From: Rostratula benghalensis
Lineage: Eukaryota; Chordata; Aves; Charadriiformes; Rostratulidae
DNA length: 64,000 bases
Reading direction: 5' to 3'
NCBI GenBank assembly: GCA_013399305.1
Contig: VXAI01000199.1
Coordinates: forward strand, 423,178-487,177
This document shows, piece after piece, positions 9,760 to 23,600 of the stretch. The notes under the pieces were generated by a model. That model searched no databases. It saw nothing but the letters and a program-made list of their open reading frames with translations, and was not told the DNA's origin. Position 1 is the first letter of the stretch; every line of letters begins with the position of its first letter. The position numbers were made by a program, and so were the translations under genes.

Positions 9760-12700
9760 TTTTTATTATTTATTTCAATTAAAATAATGATATAACTTTA
9801 GGGGTTTTTTAAATACATACTTGAAAAAAGCTCGGTATAACCATGTAAAATATTTACAGTCCACATTAGGTATTGAGAATATTTTTATCTAGTTAAGGCA
9901 CAATATTTTTACATTTTATTTTTTTAAAAAATAAATTTATAAACAATGGCAGTCTCTGCTGTGGTTTTATTATGTCTGGAAGAGGTTTACAAATTGCTAA
10001 GGCATGTCATGGCCACTCTGCAAATCCTCTGGCCTAAAAAGAGCTGAAAGCATTCAGTGCACTGCAGAAGACTTTCTGTACTTGCAGAGTGGAGTTGCGT
10101 GTCACTGCTGAAACAATCTGTGAGAGTTTGTCTAAACTGCCTACTCAGGCATGGCATCAAGTACAGAAAAAGCAGTATAATCAATCCAAAACAAAGGAAT
10201 ACAACATGATTACTTTCTAGCAGAATAAATCAACTCACCACTCATCTGTCTTGTTAAATTTTTGACCTCATCTCATCTCATCTCCCAGCTTCAATTTCCT
10301 TCATGACATTTTAGCCTTTTGTTCCTCTGGCTTTTCTCTTTTTTTCATGTATTTCATTTTGAGACAGAGAGTATTGTATTGACCCCTTTACAAAAAAAAA
10401 CTAAGCCAAAAGTATTCCAGAGTACATTTGATGAGAAAGGTGCCAGAATTAAAATGTTTGCCATCTCCAAAACTGGGAGTGATTTACAAATTCAGCTTGG
10501 CAACTCAGAGAGATTATGCAATTCTGGCACAATACTAGTCAGTTTTCATAACAAAATTTCCCAAGGAATCATAATGATGAAAAGTCTTTAATAAGTTCAA
10601 TTTAATATATTTCATGTATTTTTATGCTCAATATATATGGGATACATATACTTGTACATATATACGTGGTATAGATCCCTCTTGTACCTCAGGTTACTTT
10701 TTTCCAGTGCCCACATCTTCACATGTTTTCTCAACAAATGACGTTTGTTTTGTGTTCTTATGTAATAGAAAACAAAAAATTATGGATGTTCAATTACTAT
10801 TTCAGGGACCAAAGTCTTAACTTGGAATCCGGTTCTGATGGACTTTCCCTTAAGTCTAACCACAGGGTATGCTGATATGAGATTAATAGAGACAAGATTT
10901 CACTGTCATTAGTAACAGAGACACAACTGAAAAGCCAGAGGCACATTCAGAGCTTATTTGAAATGGACCTAGATAATTCAAATCTGAGTCTTACTGTAAT
11001 TTGCTCTATATGCTCTGAATCATAAGAACGATGTGCCTACTTACATAATACAAAGATACATAAAACTGTCCAAAAGGGCAAATCCAACTTCAATAATCTT
11101 ACAAAAACGAGAGTTAGCTACTGATCTGAGGTTTGGAAGGAGAAAATGTAAGGTAGTCAAAATGACTTTCAGGTTAGTTAAGGACATCTAATAACCTGGA
11201 GAGAGCTTAGAAATCATGCAACATACATTTGATGCAGCCGTGTGTACTCCATACAATGGAGCAAGTTAATCTTCTAATAAGGCTGTTTTTTTAAGAAAGC
11301 ACAGTGGAAAAAAGGTTTTGTTCAAAGTGGCATCTGATTCAACAGGTTCAGTTCCAATGCTCCCTCCCCTTCGAATAAAAGCAGTGTGTTCAGTACAGGG
11401 ATGGGGGTGCTTGACAGAGTATCCCTAGCCCTGCTGTCATGCAGCCTTTTTCAAAATCTTTGTCAGTAGTGCCTTTTGATAACCTGTGTTTCTCCACGCT
11501 GTGACAAATATAAGGAAATTTCAGATTCAGTCTTCTCAATGCTTTACATTAATGAGTACACAACCAGAATGATGATCAGTATGCTGTAGACTGTCTTCAC
11601 AGTCCTCAGGGTAGTGAAATATAATGCAATTCCTTGGCTGCAGATGGCTTACAAAGCACACCACGAAGCCTCTGAATGTCTGATTACCTAGGGAGTCAGG
11701 TCCTCTCCCTCCCTCCATTTATTTTTGGTATGACAATCCCTGTCCACCGCATGAAACAGATTCTTATAATACAGTATTTAGGAAAACACTAAGTTATTTT
11801 ATTTGCTTAGGACCTTTCTTATGGTGAAAGTGTGGAGACATTTGTTTTCTAAGTGTTATGAAGAGATGAAAGGAACAAACTAGTATCCAAACCCAAACGA
11901 AACTGAAGTTCCAATCCTAATGAGCTGACAGAACAAACATTTCTATTGTTTGCAAGAGCTGACCAAAATATCCTCTCATTTCCATACTGATGGGCTGTGG
12001 CTATTCCCACTCTGTTACCTGGAACCAAAACACTGGAAGGTTGATGAAGGGGTTAGAAGTCCAGCTAGCTGGAAATGGTTTACACTACAGCAGACGCAGT
12101 GTCTGTTACAGCAGCTTGTACATTCCCAAGTTGACTGGTACCTACCATGGAAACTCCATCCCAAGCTTTCACTTAACAGTTTAGAAAGGAATTTCTATAG
12201 CCCCAACCTCCTGAAAATATTAAAGATTTCATAGGTTATTGTTGTTGTCAGGTAAACTGATACTTCCTTTCCATGTCATGACCCCGTACCACTGAAATGA
12301 GGGAATACAGAAACAGAAAAAAACCCATAAGCACTAGACAGATTAACTGTGAGGAAAACCCACCACAAATTCAGCTTTTTAGCAGAAACAGCATGCAGCA
12401 CAAAAGATGGAAGTAAGCAGAGCATCCCTTCATCACAGGGATGAAGGACTTGATTGTAAAATGTGCTGAACATCCATAGTTCCCATTTATTACACTGATT
12501 TGTAAATAAAATGTTGGAAAATGAGTAAGATGTGAAAGGAGTTCAGCTCTTGTCAGGATTTGACTACTTCATGGAAAAAAAAACAAACAAAAAAACCCCT
12601 TGCATAAAAACCCAGACCCCTTTAAAGAATAAGGAGTGGGTATTCTCCTAGAGCTGTAGGGAGAAACTCTGATATTTTCAGTTCATCTCTCCCTGCTTTT

Positions 12701-13248
12701 TTACTTTCATCTGTAGCCAGAAATTGAGCAGGTTTATCACAGAGAAGAATAGTTCAAAAGAGCATTGGGATCACTGTAAAGGGGATCGCTAGTCTCAATA
12801 TATGCTGATTTCCTTCTTCACTCTATGAGACATGACACAAATAAATTTGTCAATAATCAGTTAATTTATCACTAGCCAAGCAGTAGCCATATTAACTTTT
12901 CCAGTCAAGGAAATCTTGCCACTCAGGAATGCTCTTATCAGCTAAAATTGTAGAACGCTGCCAGAAGTCATCTATCTTGATCCAAGGGAGCTGAAATTCT
13001 ACTTATAAATGCAGTATTTGACTTCATTGATCATGTTCATTGATCATGTTTTCTCTTCATGCCAAGACAGCCTTCAAATATCAGTGCTCAGACTACCATG
13101 ACTTCTTTCCCGCGCTTGCTAGTTTTACCTCAGTATTTTGTCTCCTCTGTACTGAACACAAAAGTTTGTCAAAACTTTGAGATACTGTTTGTAGAAAAAT
13201 AACACTATCTGGCAATTTTGTTTAAAGGCAGACACTTCCACCTACCTT

Positions 13249-13288
13249 AAAACAAAACAAAACAAAACATAACCAAACCAAACCAAAA
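13249..13288. repeat. (AAAAC)n / (AACC)n simple repeat
   Basis: About four AAAAC units followed by AACCA-type units. It is a simple A-rich repeat with no poly-A retrocopy body recognised on either side. Confidence 0.8.
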
Positions 13289-13894
13289 ATTCAGATTTGG
13301 AAGCAGAAGTTCTCAAGCACTGAAGGCACTTCCAGAAAAAAAGAAACCCTGTGTGCATCTAAATACCCCACAGCTTTTTAGAGCTTGGATAGTGCACATT
13401 TTAATTTCGGCTAAAATTTTCTGAACTAGGTTAAAAATATTTATGACTGAAAACCTACATGGCACTTTCTCTCTCCTGAGAACTTCCTGAATTTGAAAAG
13501 GCTCTAAAGATACTTGGGCTTCTTTCTCAAGCATCTATATTGTAGCCTGCTGAGCCATTATGAGGGAATGGCTGGCATTACAGTGACAGCAAAGGGAGCT
13601 GAAACATTGGCTGTCAGAGGCCCTTAAGATCTATGGACACTTCATTCCTTCAGAACAATTTTGCAGAATATAAAAGAGGCATAACATTTGGTCCTCTCAA
13701 ATGTGAAATCACATCTAATGATTGCCTTTAAAATATATTAAAATTGTATTAAATGTACAGCAATGATAAAACTGCAGAATTATAAACTACAGTAGCCAAA
13801 GTACATAGGCTTAGGGGGAGCTATTACTAGAACTAGTATAATTAAGTGTAATTATAATTGCATAATACACATTACAGATGATAGATAGCTACAA

Positions 13895-13918
13895 TACATA
13901 ATACATTTGTATTATGTA
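13895..13918. repeat. 10-bp inverted repeat in AT-rich patch
   Basis: The arms are tacataatac at 13895-13904 and gtattatgta at 13909-13918, separated by four bases. They lie in a region of near-pure A/T where hairpins arise easily. No function is implied. Confidence 0.7.
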
Positions 13919-15074
13919 ATTATACAGTACACAATTAATTATGCATCATATAATTCATTATAAATATTTATTACTTGCTATTAGTTATTATAGCCACATA
14001 TCCATCCTTTTCAACTAGCAGCACTAATTTCTCCACTTCCAGAATTAAAAAACATGGACAGTTTCTACTGAAAGGAGTAAACAACTGCCTTGTCCCTTAT
14101 TTTGCACATCTGCCAGTGTATAGGTTGAAAGAAATGCTGCCCAAATGTGGAACAAATGTACACTTTGGGTGCTAGATCTTTAATCTAAATTATTGGGATG
14201 GTAGCCAATATACTGAAAAGCATCGTGGACAGGTCTGCAGATCTGTCTTTCATTACCAGCTCTGCTAATTAATCATACTCAAGATTTTCTTACAACTCTT
14301 GGATTCTGTTTCCACTCCAGATAACAAGTATAATGATACTGAACAGTCTTACATAGGTCTGTGGTAACAGAAATCCCAAATAGTATTTTCCTTTTAAACA
14401 GCAAGTGTGGAAACAGATTGTAAAGGAGGAGCCCTGCACAAGTCAAACAAGCCTGTGCTTTGAGACAAAAGGGTCTTGGCTGAAGCAGTAGCCACATGGA
14501 TGTTTTTGGCATTTTCCTCCATATTTTGGATAATAAGAACTAATGGTTCCCAAGTTTCACTGTTTAAAGAAAACAGCTCAGTGCACATTGTGGAAGCAGT
14601 ATTCCTGTTTTATATTAATGCAGTGTATTGTTAAATATAGAATGTGTTAATTAGCACTGAAAGAATTATAAATTACTTCTTAAAAGACTGACAAAGACGT
14701 GTCACTGCTCTGTTGGGGTGAAAACCAAATTATGATGGAGAAATTTGGCCTACACTATTTTTCTGAATAGGCCTTTTCAACAGACTTCATATGATCAGTT
14801 CTCAAAGCTGGTATCAGGTACTGAAACTGTAGAGACCTTTCTCTGATGTGACATATTTAACATTCCAATTTACACAATCGTTGATGCTCTGAAGCATTTG
14901 ACAAAAAATTCATGTACACTTAAGTAGCTTCACTTGTTCTGGGTTTTGTTAGGCAGTAATTCCTCTGTCCTAAGTGTTCACAATTTCTAATGTATCTATG
15001 TAAACATATCAATGTAACATACCTTATAAAGTAAACTCAACTCTGTGGCCATTTTATCTTGTTTAGATAGCCCT

Positions 15075-15705
15075 TGTGTGAGAAACTAAATATGAGAACT
15101 GGCAGAAAACGGGCTGTCGCAAAGCTCACTTGCTGCTATCTACCACCTGTGTATGATATAACATCAAAGGAGGCGCGTCCTTGGTTCTCAAAACAACTAT
15201 ATCTTTTTTGCCCCAAGAAACTCATCTGCCATGCAGGCCCCAGCACTGCTCAGGGTGCAGAGGCAAGGCGGGGTCACACCACAACTGTGTTGGACAATAA
15301 TTTGACCAACACAGATAACTGTCACATTTATTGGTCAGACTATGAGTCAACAGGGACTACAAATTATCATTGTCCCGCACTGCAAATGGGACCCTCACCA
15401 TCCTTGACTGTCAGCATCATTGTGACTTGAGAGACCTCAGAATAATGGATCAATGAGATGCTGTCGACTCTGGAGGACTTTCAAGTCACCACACAGCATG
15501 GACCTAAGGAGACCAAAGTGGACCAGCTGGTGATGGCTTTCTTGCCTTGCTCTGTAATGCTGGTTCTCTTTACTATCTTTACGATACCCCCGCCTTTTCT
15601 CCACTATCATTTAGCATTATTTCAAGGTAATAGTAGTAAAACTACAATAAACAGCATCTGACCTCGTTTGTGTCTCAATTTCACCCTTGGAATCATTGGA
15701 CATAT
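15075..15705 (+). mobile_element. possible retroviral-type LTR (unassigned)
   Basis: This patch is richer in G and C than its flanks. It begins with TGTGAGAAAC, has a poly-A signal (AATAAA at about 15648-15653), and then a GT-rich segment (acctcgtttgtgtctcaatt) arranged like the R-U5 end of an endogenous retroviral LTR, with CA near 15700. No matching primer-binding site is evident downstream, no gag or pol motif is seen, and a 50-N gap follows at 15800. A 118-codon frame at 15074-15430 has no recognised motif. It could equally be an unrelated single-copy sequence. Confidence 0.28.
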
Positions 15706-15799
15706 GAACACCTCCTGAATCAATTGGATCAGGACCTTACTTATCACCCTAAATAAAATATTGACGGTACCATGAATTATTTATAAAAGAGTTAAGCCA

Positions 15800-15849
15800 N
15801 NNNNNNNNNNNNNNNNNNNNNNNNNNNNNNNNNNNNNNNNNNNNNNNNN
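15800..15849. other. assembly gap, 50 N
   Basis: Exactly 50 N, a value typical of a placeholder rather than a measured size. The sequence to its left is the LTR-like patch, so unassembled repeat DNA may be missing here. Confidence 0.98.
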
Positions 15850-17194
15850 AAGGATGACAGATTAAATGCATGTTCTGAAACTGTTTTCTTCCTCAGTATT
15901 TATTACTTAAATGGAGCATCCTGCAATACTTTGGTTATGAATTAGATTTAACAGAATGCAATTTCTGTTAGATCGCAATGAATCTTTAGACAGCCACCTG
16001 GGGCAGAAGTAAAAGCAAAAGCAATCTTTTATACCCACCTCCTTATGACCTCAATACAGGGGTTTTCTACAAAATCTTGAATAAAAGATGGCAACACAAT
16101 ATTTATATTCATGGATATAACTACTCATAGCCTAAACATATTTATGTATTTATACATGTATACACACACTCACTTTCATACCCATGGCTATTAATATATC
16201 TTTTTTAATGGAAGAAAGTGACACATAGGATAACCATTAATTGATCTCAACCCTACCTATGACTTTGCATACACACCCATCCCTACTGTACATTTCTTCT
16301 GAACTGAGAAGGACCAGAGTCACAGTAACTTTAGGAAATCCAGCAAAGATATGAAGTACTGCCTTCCTTGGGTTCTACAGAGGTATATAGCAGACCTGTA
16401 CAGTGGAAATCCATCTATCTGAGGATGAATGAATCTATGCTGAGAATCATTCCTGTATTGTTAGACTGCATCTAGAATCTGAACAACATATTTTTTTGAG
16501 CAAGCACTCTTTAGAGTATACATAATCTCTGATACTGCACTGGTAGGCAGCAATGACAGCCTTACACAGAAAAAAACATTTGTCTTCTGTCTCATTAAGA
16601 CAATATTATTGAAATGACCACAGTTAAACTAATGTGCATTAGGATAATAATATAGTATGCGGTCTGGGAAATCTAATTTCCAATTTAATTATTTTCTGAG
16701 ACCAATTCCATATGACTAAATAAATAATGCAACTCCTGACAGGAGAATGATATGAAAGTTCCACTCTGCAAAGTATATTCTCTTTCTGAAACTTTCTTTA
16801 TTTTTTAATTAATTCATTTTTTTACAGGAAAAATAAGGTATTTTATTCTGCATTTTCCCCAACAAATTAATGAAGACATTGCTTTGTTTCAGTAATTTTG
16901 CCTCTTCATTCTCTAGAAAGCAGGTAAATTATGTCATATCCGAACCGAGTTGTTAAATAATTTTCAATATCTGAGAAAAGAGGCAAGACCTGAAGTCCAA
17001 AAAAGAAATGAAAAAGCAACAGAAGCAACTGCAGCAGTAGTGGTTTTGATATATTCTACTGATCAATAAAAGGTAAAAAGGACAAAATAGGTAAAATTCT
17101 TTGGTGATTTAAAGGGCTGGATAATGGTATGAAAAAAGGCTAATCATATTTCATCTGTTTATGTTTTTTTAGGTACCATACAATGTCAAAAAAG
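15850..17194. other. AT-rich stretch, nothing recognised
   Basis: AT-rich unique DNA with no coding frame of note and no transposon signature. Confidence 0.5.
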
Positions 17195-17616
17195 AAGCAA
17201 AGGAACTGTTTATTGCTTTGATGCTAAAAAATACAGTTAATTTCTGTTTTGGTGCAGTGTGACCTTACTATATGGTGCAACTTGCAGCACTGTCCTGCGT
17301 GCATGCATTGTACATCCACGATGACCCAAGGAGTGGTTTTGTCTGCCCTCCTCCACCTCTACCAGTGGCTGCCTGCTGGACTCCTGCTGGCTGGAGGCTC
17401 TTCCCAGCTGCTCAGAACTGACCCTCACGGTTCAGTGGAAGTCAAGTCTCAGATGCTATATGTCTTAAATTCACATTGGGTTGTAGATCCCTTTGGGGAG
17501 AGCACTCAGCTTTCATCATCTAAACGGTTGCTGTTTCTGCCTTTGGTCCTTGAAGGTGAATCATCCGAGCTACTGTCCTTTAATGCTGAACTCAGAACAG
17601 CCAACTCATTCTCCAT
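17195..17616 (-). other. candidate 3'-terminal exon or retrocopy remnant
   Basis: On the minus strand an ATG at 17616-17614 opens a 36-codon frame (MENELAVLSSALKDSSSDDS, then PSRTKGRNSNRLDDES) ending in TGA at 17508-17506. The composition, acidic and rich in serine with basic patches, looks like a disordered protein tail rather than translated AT-rich junk. After the stop come about 290 bases, partly GC-rich (17260-17430), then AATAAA at 17214-17209 and a T-rich stretch just beyond it on the same strand, the order expected of a poly-A site. Against a real exon: an in-frame TGA sits three codons upstream of the ATG, and no good splice acceptor is visible. It may be a pseudogene tail or chance. 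No family is recognised. Confidence 0.2.
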
Positions 17617-17689
17617 TTCTCATCTTATGTCATTTTTAATTTGTCAAATAGATAGCAGATATTGTGAGTGCTCAAGTGAAAGTTTGTGA

Positions 17690-20600
17690 GTTAAGCCTGA
17701 GGATTTTCAAGGCCAAGAGAAAACATAATGCTGTTCTGCCAAATCACCCAGGGAAGTCAACTGCAACTGCAGACCTCATTACCTGACTTAAGTTAAAGTT
17801 TTGTGTTGCTTCCTTGAGCTAACTAACATTCATTCAAGACCACAAAATTAAGAGCAAAAAGAAACTACATCATGCACAGTTGTGGGTGTTGTCCCTATTA
17901 ATACCTCCTTAACCTGTCCTTCTACAAATTACTGATTTTATACAGGTGAATACTGAACCATTTGCTCATTTATTGTATAATAAGGGAGTATTTATTGTAT
18001 AATAATGAGGAGTAAAAAAGTTCTGTCAAGCTTGTGTGCCACTGTGCATGCGTATATAAATAAAATAAAACATTCAGCTGGTAATTTGAGTTGGGGATTG
18101 GTTTTTCCAAGTTATTGGTGGGCAGAGCCCAAGCACTCCATGAAGGTGAAAATGTATGCCTCTGTGGTCAAATCTGCCTCTCCCATTGACAATGTTCCAC
18201 TGGCTAACCAAAGAATAAGGCAGCTAACAGTACTGCTGCCAGCTTTCATTAGCAGCTGGAGAAATAGCACAAAGCAAGAGGCAGCTGCTGGAGACAGGTG
18301 GTCTGGAGAAAATAAGAAAAAAGCATAAGTGAATGTATCAGTTCTTTACTTGCCCTTTCTGGTTCTCATAACATGCAGTTTCCTTTTGTTCAGTTTCACT
18401 CAGCCAAGCATCATGTGGTGCCTAAATAAGCTGTATTTTTCTTAACAGCAATGCTGTAAGAAAAAATTCCTTAAAAGCTGATTTCATGTTGTGTCAGAAG
18501 AGATACCGGTTTATTATTCACATATCCATAGATAAGAGAATTATTTGCCTATACATGTCCATACGAACAGTAAGCAAAAGGCATAGGGTAAATAAAAAAC
18601 CAAACTTTGCTTTTTTTTAAGTTCCAGTTAAGTTTAGCATTAAGTTCCATTTTCCTCAAGTTTTAGCCAGCTGACTCCCTCAAACTCTATGAAGAAAATA
18701 ATTCCAGTGATACTTTTGTGTTGGTGTTTCTGTTACTGTTCTTTTTCGGTTTGTTTGTTTGTTTTTTCTTTTTAAGATTCTGTCATGATTAAAGTTTTCA
18801 TAAGACCCAAGGGGAAACTCTGGCAATAAATTCTGAAAGGCCTTCAATGGTCCAGTAAGCACGATAATCCTTTAGTTTACAAGGAAATAAATGACTCATA
18901 GTCCTTTCCATAACTGAAGATCACCCTTGACCTAAGCTAGCTCTCTCAGTCTATTTAAAAAGTATTTGTTTGTATTTGAAAGAGACACATGCATCAAGAA
19001 AATCATGAATGGTTAGGGGATAAACATATGATAGGGATACCTCTCTGCACAGACTTGAACTATAGTATCTTTCAGGATGGCAGGACTAATGTGGGTCATG
19101 GATTTTTCTTCTTTTTGTAAGATAAATAGCAGTGGCAAATAGCAATACACATGATCCATATAAACAGGTCTTTTTCAGAGTCCACTCATTGAGACAGAAA
19201 AAGTTTCAGTTCCAGCCAGCTGTGTGCACTTTGATTGCTGAGCCTTGAACTCCAGGGAAATAAGGAAAGGAGAATGGAAGAAGAATATGAGTGGCCTTCC
19301 CTCTGCTGAAGTAGCGGAGCCCATGAATCTAGCCAGTGACACTAATGAAAAGCTGTGGCATTGCACAAGCCTGATCAATCACACAAAATAGAACAGTCAC
19401 ATCTAAATCCAATTCCAGGGGCTGAGATTTTACATTCCCCCAAAGTCTCTAATTGCCAACACACTTATTTCTTCATTTGCAGTAAATGTTCCCCTGTGAG
19501 AAACCCTCTACCCATCAGCTGAACCCTGGATGTGATCCCTAGGTATACTAAAATATTGCTGAATTGAGGGTTTCATAAATCTTAACTTCTCAGACTAATA
19601 TCAGAGCTCTTGCTTAATACATTTTGGCTACCCCATCTTACAGATGTTATTTAACTTTGCTTACAAATGTTGCTTAAGCTCTGGACGTGGCAGGGAACAG
19701 AAGGAATGCCTGCCTAATGTCCTTTGGCAGATGAAGATAGCAGAAGACAGCACAAACTGGGAAGTGGGAAAAGGTGGAGGCTTGTTTCTTAAGAGAAGCT
19801 GCCTTTGTGCACAAGAAGGAAACAAGCTATGCCATAGTAAGTTAAAGAAGGAAATGAGAGAAAACCTACACCATTCCCTTTGACACCAGACTAAACTGGG
19901 GATGAAGGGCAGAAATCAGTTCACACACTGCCTTTATCTGATTTTGTGCAGAACAGCTATTTGCTGTCAGAGAAGTTACTGTATGCATATAAATGCAATG
20001 GTGATTCTTAAGATATCTTGACACTACTAGAACTTCAGGTAGAGACGTGACAGTTACAGCTGGCAGGACAGCTGCCTTCTCTGAAGTGAGATGCCCATCA
20101 GGGAATTTGTGTTGGCTTTACTGGAATGTGAAGTCCAGGTTTGGCATTGCAGAGGAACGCGGTAAAACTCCCATATGATGCAGAGCAAAGTGAATAGTAG
20201 TGGAACATTTTTCATTAGTGCTTGTTCAAAAGCAAAAGTAATTTTCACTTTGGCATATTTATAGTGCCTTTTGCTTGTTTTCTGCAGATTTCTGAGCTCT
20301 CAAGCCATTTTAGCATGAATAAACACAAGTGAGCTGTAAGCTTCATTGATTAAATATTTGAAATACATGTTTCATTTTTAGAGTTACTGTTCATTTCTTG
20401 TTGGATATTGCCAGAATAATCTAATCAGAGGAAAAAAATAAAAATTAGTGACATGTGACTTTGGTAGCTAAAAACTTACTATGCCTAAACAGCACTAAAA
20501 CTACTTCTACATAAAGAAAAACTTGCACTGGAAATATATATATAAAGATTTGAAGGGTAGATATGAGAATAACGTAACTTATTTGTGGGCAATTAAGAAC

Positions 20601-23600
20601 AAAATAGAGAGACAAAGACTAAATTAATAACTCAGCTAGTTGCTTTCAAATTATTATAGGGGGAAACAAGTGCCATTTTAATTTAGTAAAGGAGAAGGAA
20701 GAGAATGTGTTAGTAAGATCTACATTTGCTGACACATGCCACTTTCCTGACTCTTTTCTGATTTTAGTTTGGTAGCATCATTTAGATTTTAAAGATGTAT
20801 AGAGCCAAAATTTCAAATACTGACATGTCAGCTGTTGCTGCACTGTTTTTCTTATTGACCTGTTATGTCTGCATTCAAAGATACCTTCTCTGTCAGTAAA
20901 ATGGCCAGGTGCAAGCAATCGCAAACTACAGTGAATGGAAATAAGTAATCCCAAACTGCTTCTGGTCCTTAAGAAAATCTTGGAGTTCATTTGACAAACT
21001 TGTTTATTCACTCAAATACAGAATATTCTGCAATGCTGCTCTGGAGCTTGTACACACTGTTATACACTGAGATATAAACAGCAGTAAAAGCATTTTATTT
21101 TCAAAGTTCAGATGCATAAGAAAAATAAGAAATAAGGAACTAATGTAACTTGAGCAATCTGAACATTAGTTTTGCCACCCTGAACTACGCTTTCTACATG
21201 CATTTGCAGTCCCACAAAGCACAACTGTTAGCTCAGCTCAACCCTTTAGATAAATGCTATTGGAACTGTATAAGCCAACTCAGGTTTATCATCAGGAGCA
21301 TATATGTGTTCAGAACAAGATTAGCTTCTATTGCTCACCCCCGCCCCCAGCTTCAGCAAACCCCAAACCTAACACACACACACAAGTGTATCAGAGCCTC
21401 TCAGAAGAATATTTTCCGAGAAGAATGAGGATATATTACATGAAAGCTGAAAGAATCACTGCAAACTGAGATTTCTGAAATCAGAAGCCACTAACAGGAG
21501 AAACATTAGAAAGAGATGACTAAAAAAAGCGTGCTGTTCAGTCCTGTGGCTCTATATCATGTTATCATTGATGTGCAAAGTGTACAGTGCAATTTTCATA
21601 TTTGATCTTTTCTATAATCATAAAGCAATTCTTAGCTTTCACCTCTGTCATACCACATCATGATGAATGTGTAACAGGAAAATGTTATGTAAGGAGATCT
21701 GATCACTAAGACTCTTTTTACACCATCAAATGACAGATGGAAGACCTACAGTAGCAGGATTCACTGTGGCTTTGAGGGGAAAAAAAAAAAAAGAAGCCAG
21801 AAACAGAAGCTTTTCCTATCCTCCCCAGCCTTTGTCAAAGAGCCAAGTGACAACCCCAGAAAGCCAATCTAATCCAAAAAGGCTAGACTTTGACATCCCT
21901 GATTAACAATGCATCCATCTGGAGCAGACTTGACAGCTAGATGACTGCAGTGATCCTTTCTCAGAAACAAACAGTTCATTTACAAATTACACTTCATTAG
22001 TTTGAAGAAGATTAATTCAATTGCAGATGGTGAAATGTAACTAAAGCGGCATAATTTTGGTGGAAGTACCAGTAAAAATTCTCTCTAAGATTACAAGTTG
22101 GGAGATGAATGCCTCCCTCCACCTTTCAAACTGCAAGGAAGCAACAAATTATTATAGTCTAGAATCTGAAGGCAAGTTTAATGGGTCTGGAAGGCAAAGG
22201 AAAGATGTTCCAGTAACAAATGTGTTTAGCTGTATTATTCATATTTTTAAATGCACTCATCATGTTTCTAGGCCTATGCATGTGAATGAACGTAACCGCT
22301 AATGTTGATGTCTCCTGACATCAGAGTATATCTATCAAGATTCATCACAGAGAATTTAGGAATGCAGAGAGATGCAGAGAGATGGCCAGAAATCTTTTTA
22401 ACCCAACAGTTTCTGGTCAAAACCAAACACACTCCTGAAATTAGAAATTATTCAAGTGAACGAGGATTTTAAATAAAAAAATTAAAGTAATGACTTCTCA
22501 AGTAAAGGACTCATTTAGCAGGCAAGATATTCAACAGATATGGAGAAAGTTATTAGCACATTTCAGGGGCCTTACCTTATAAATTTCTGTCTAGCAACTG
22601 TTTAGTTATTAATACATAGGTGGACAGTTTCAATAACAGAGAAAAGACTTTCCTACAAAAACCTGGTACTCAGCTGGTATGTGAAAGTATCACAAAGAGA
22701 GCCTTCAAATGGGTCCTTTTCCATAAAAGACTAAATTGTAAAACAGGTTAGTCTAGATTAGTTTTTTACATTTTTTTTATGAGACTCTTGAAAGACTAGT
22801 TTTACCCCAATTTTGTGAAGGAACTTTTTTCGTCCTGCAGCTTGCTCTGTTGCTCACCCAAATGGAAAGGAAACCCTCACCAAGAAACTTTCTCTGTATA
22901 TGTGTAATTGTCTTTTAAATTCAGAATTACATATATTTAAACTTTTTTTAAAGGTTTCTGTAGCCAATTGCCATTTTTCTACTCCTGTGCAAGAAATCTA
23001 AGTCTTCACATTCACCCTGCTGAGTTATTTAATATTAGGATAAGAAAAAGCATAGAGAAATTGGCATATGAGAAGACTGATGATGTGATATATAATGCAT
23101 CTCCATCTCTGAAGACGTAATAAGGTAATGGAGTAGTGATATATCAACAACACAAGAATTATTGTCTTCTCTTTTCCTGTCTTTTCTGGCCAAATCTTTT
23201 GTCAATTTTTTAATAGAATTTTAAAAATCAAATTATTTGAAACTTCTCTTCTTATGAGTTCTTACAAATCTTGATTATCAAGCAGGCAAAAAAGCAAAGC
23301 ACTAGGCAATGTGCAGTAAGTGCAGAGCAGCTAACTGTAATCTCTCTATGACATTATGTTGATCCATGCTGACATTTCTGTTGGTCAAGTGGTAACTTCA
23401 GAGTCCTTGAACTGAATGAACAGTGCCATGCATGTTTGATGCACATATACCATTGGTTTTTAATAATACCGCAACAGAAACAGGGGAAAGCAGAAGAACA
23501 GACAAATGTTTAGCATTCAGAAAAAAAAAAAAAAAAAAAAACCAAACCACTGCAAAACACAACTAAGCTCAGCAGAGAGGCATACTTCATTATGTCAACT

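Larger units (their letters stand above)
9760..15074. other. AT-rich non-coding stretch
   Basis: More than 5 kb without a recognised gene. It holds an (AAAAC)n-like repeat at 13249-13288, a direct duplication of about 13 bases near 13026-13051 (attgatcatgtt), and an extremely AT-rich patch at about 13840-13980 with a 10-bp hairpin. No frame shows a domain or motif. Confidence 0.55.

Noticed and set aside
15074..15430. 118-codon frame as a retroviral or host gene
   Set aside because: No gag, pol, env or host motif is visible, and the frame overlaps the LTR-like patch.
17249..17689. 146-codon plus-strand frame, the longest outside CR1
   Set aside because: No motif, weak composition and no splice or poly-A context on that strand. 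The minus strand of the same segment looks more gene-like.
22360..22385. Tandem duplication gcagagagat / gcagagagat
   Set aside because: Only about ten bases repeated twice; expected by chance in a purine-rich context.
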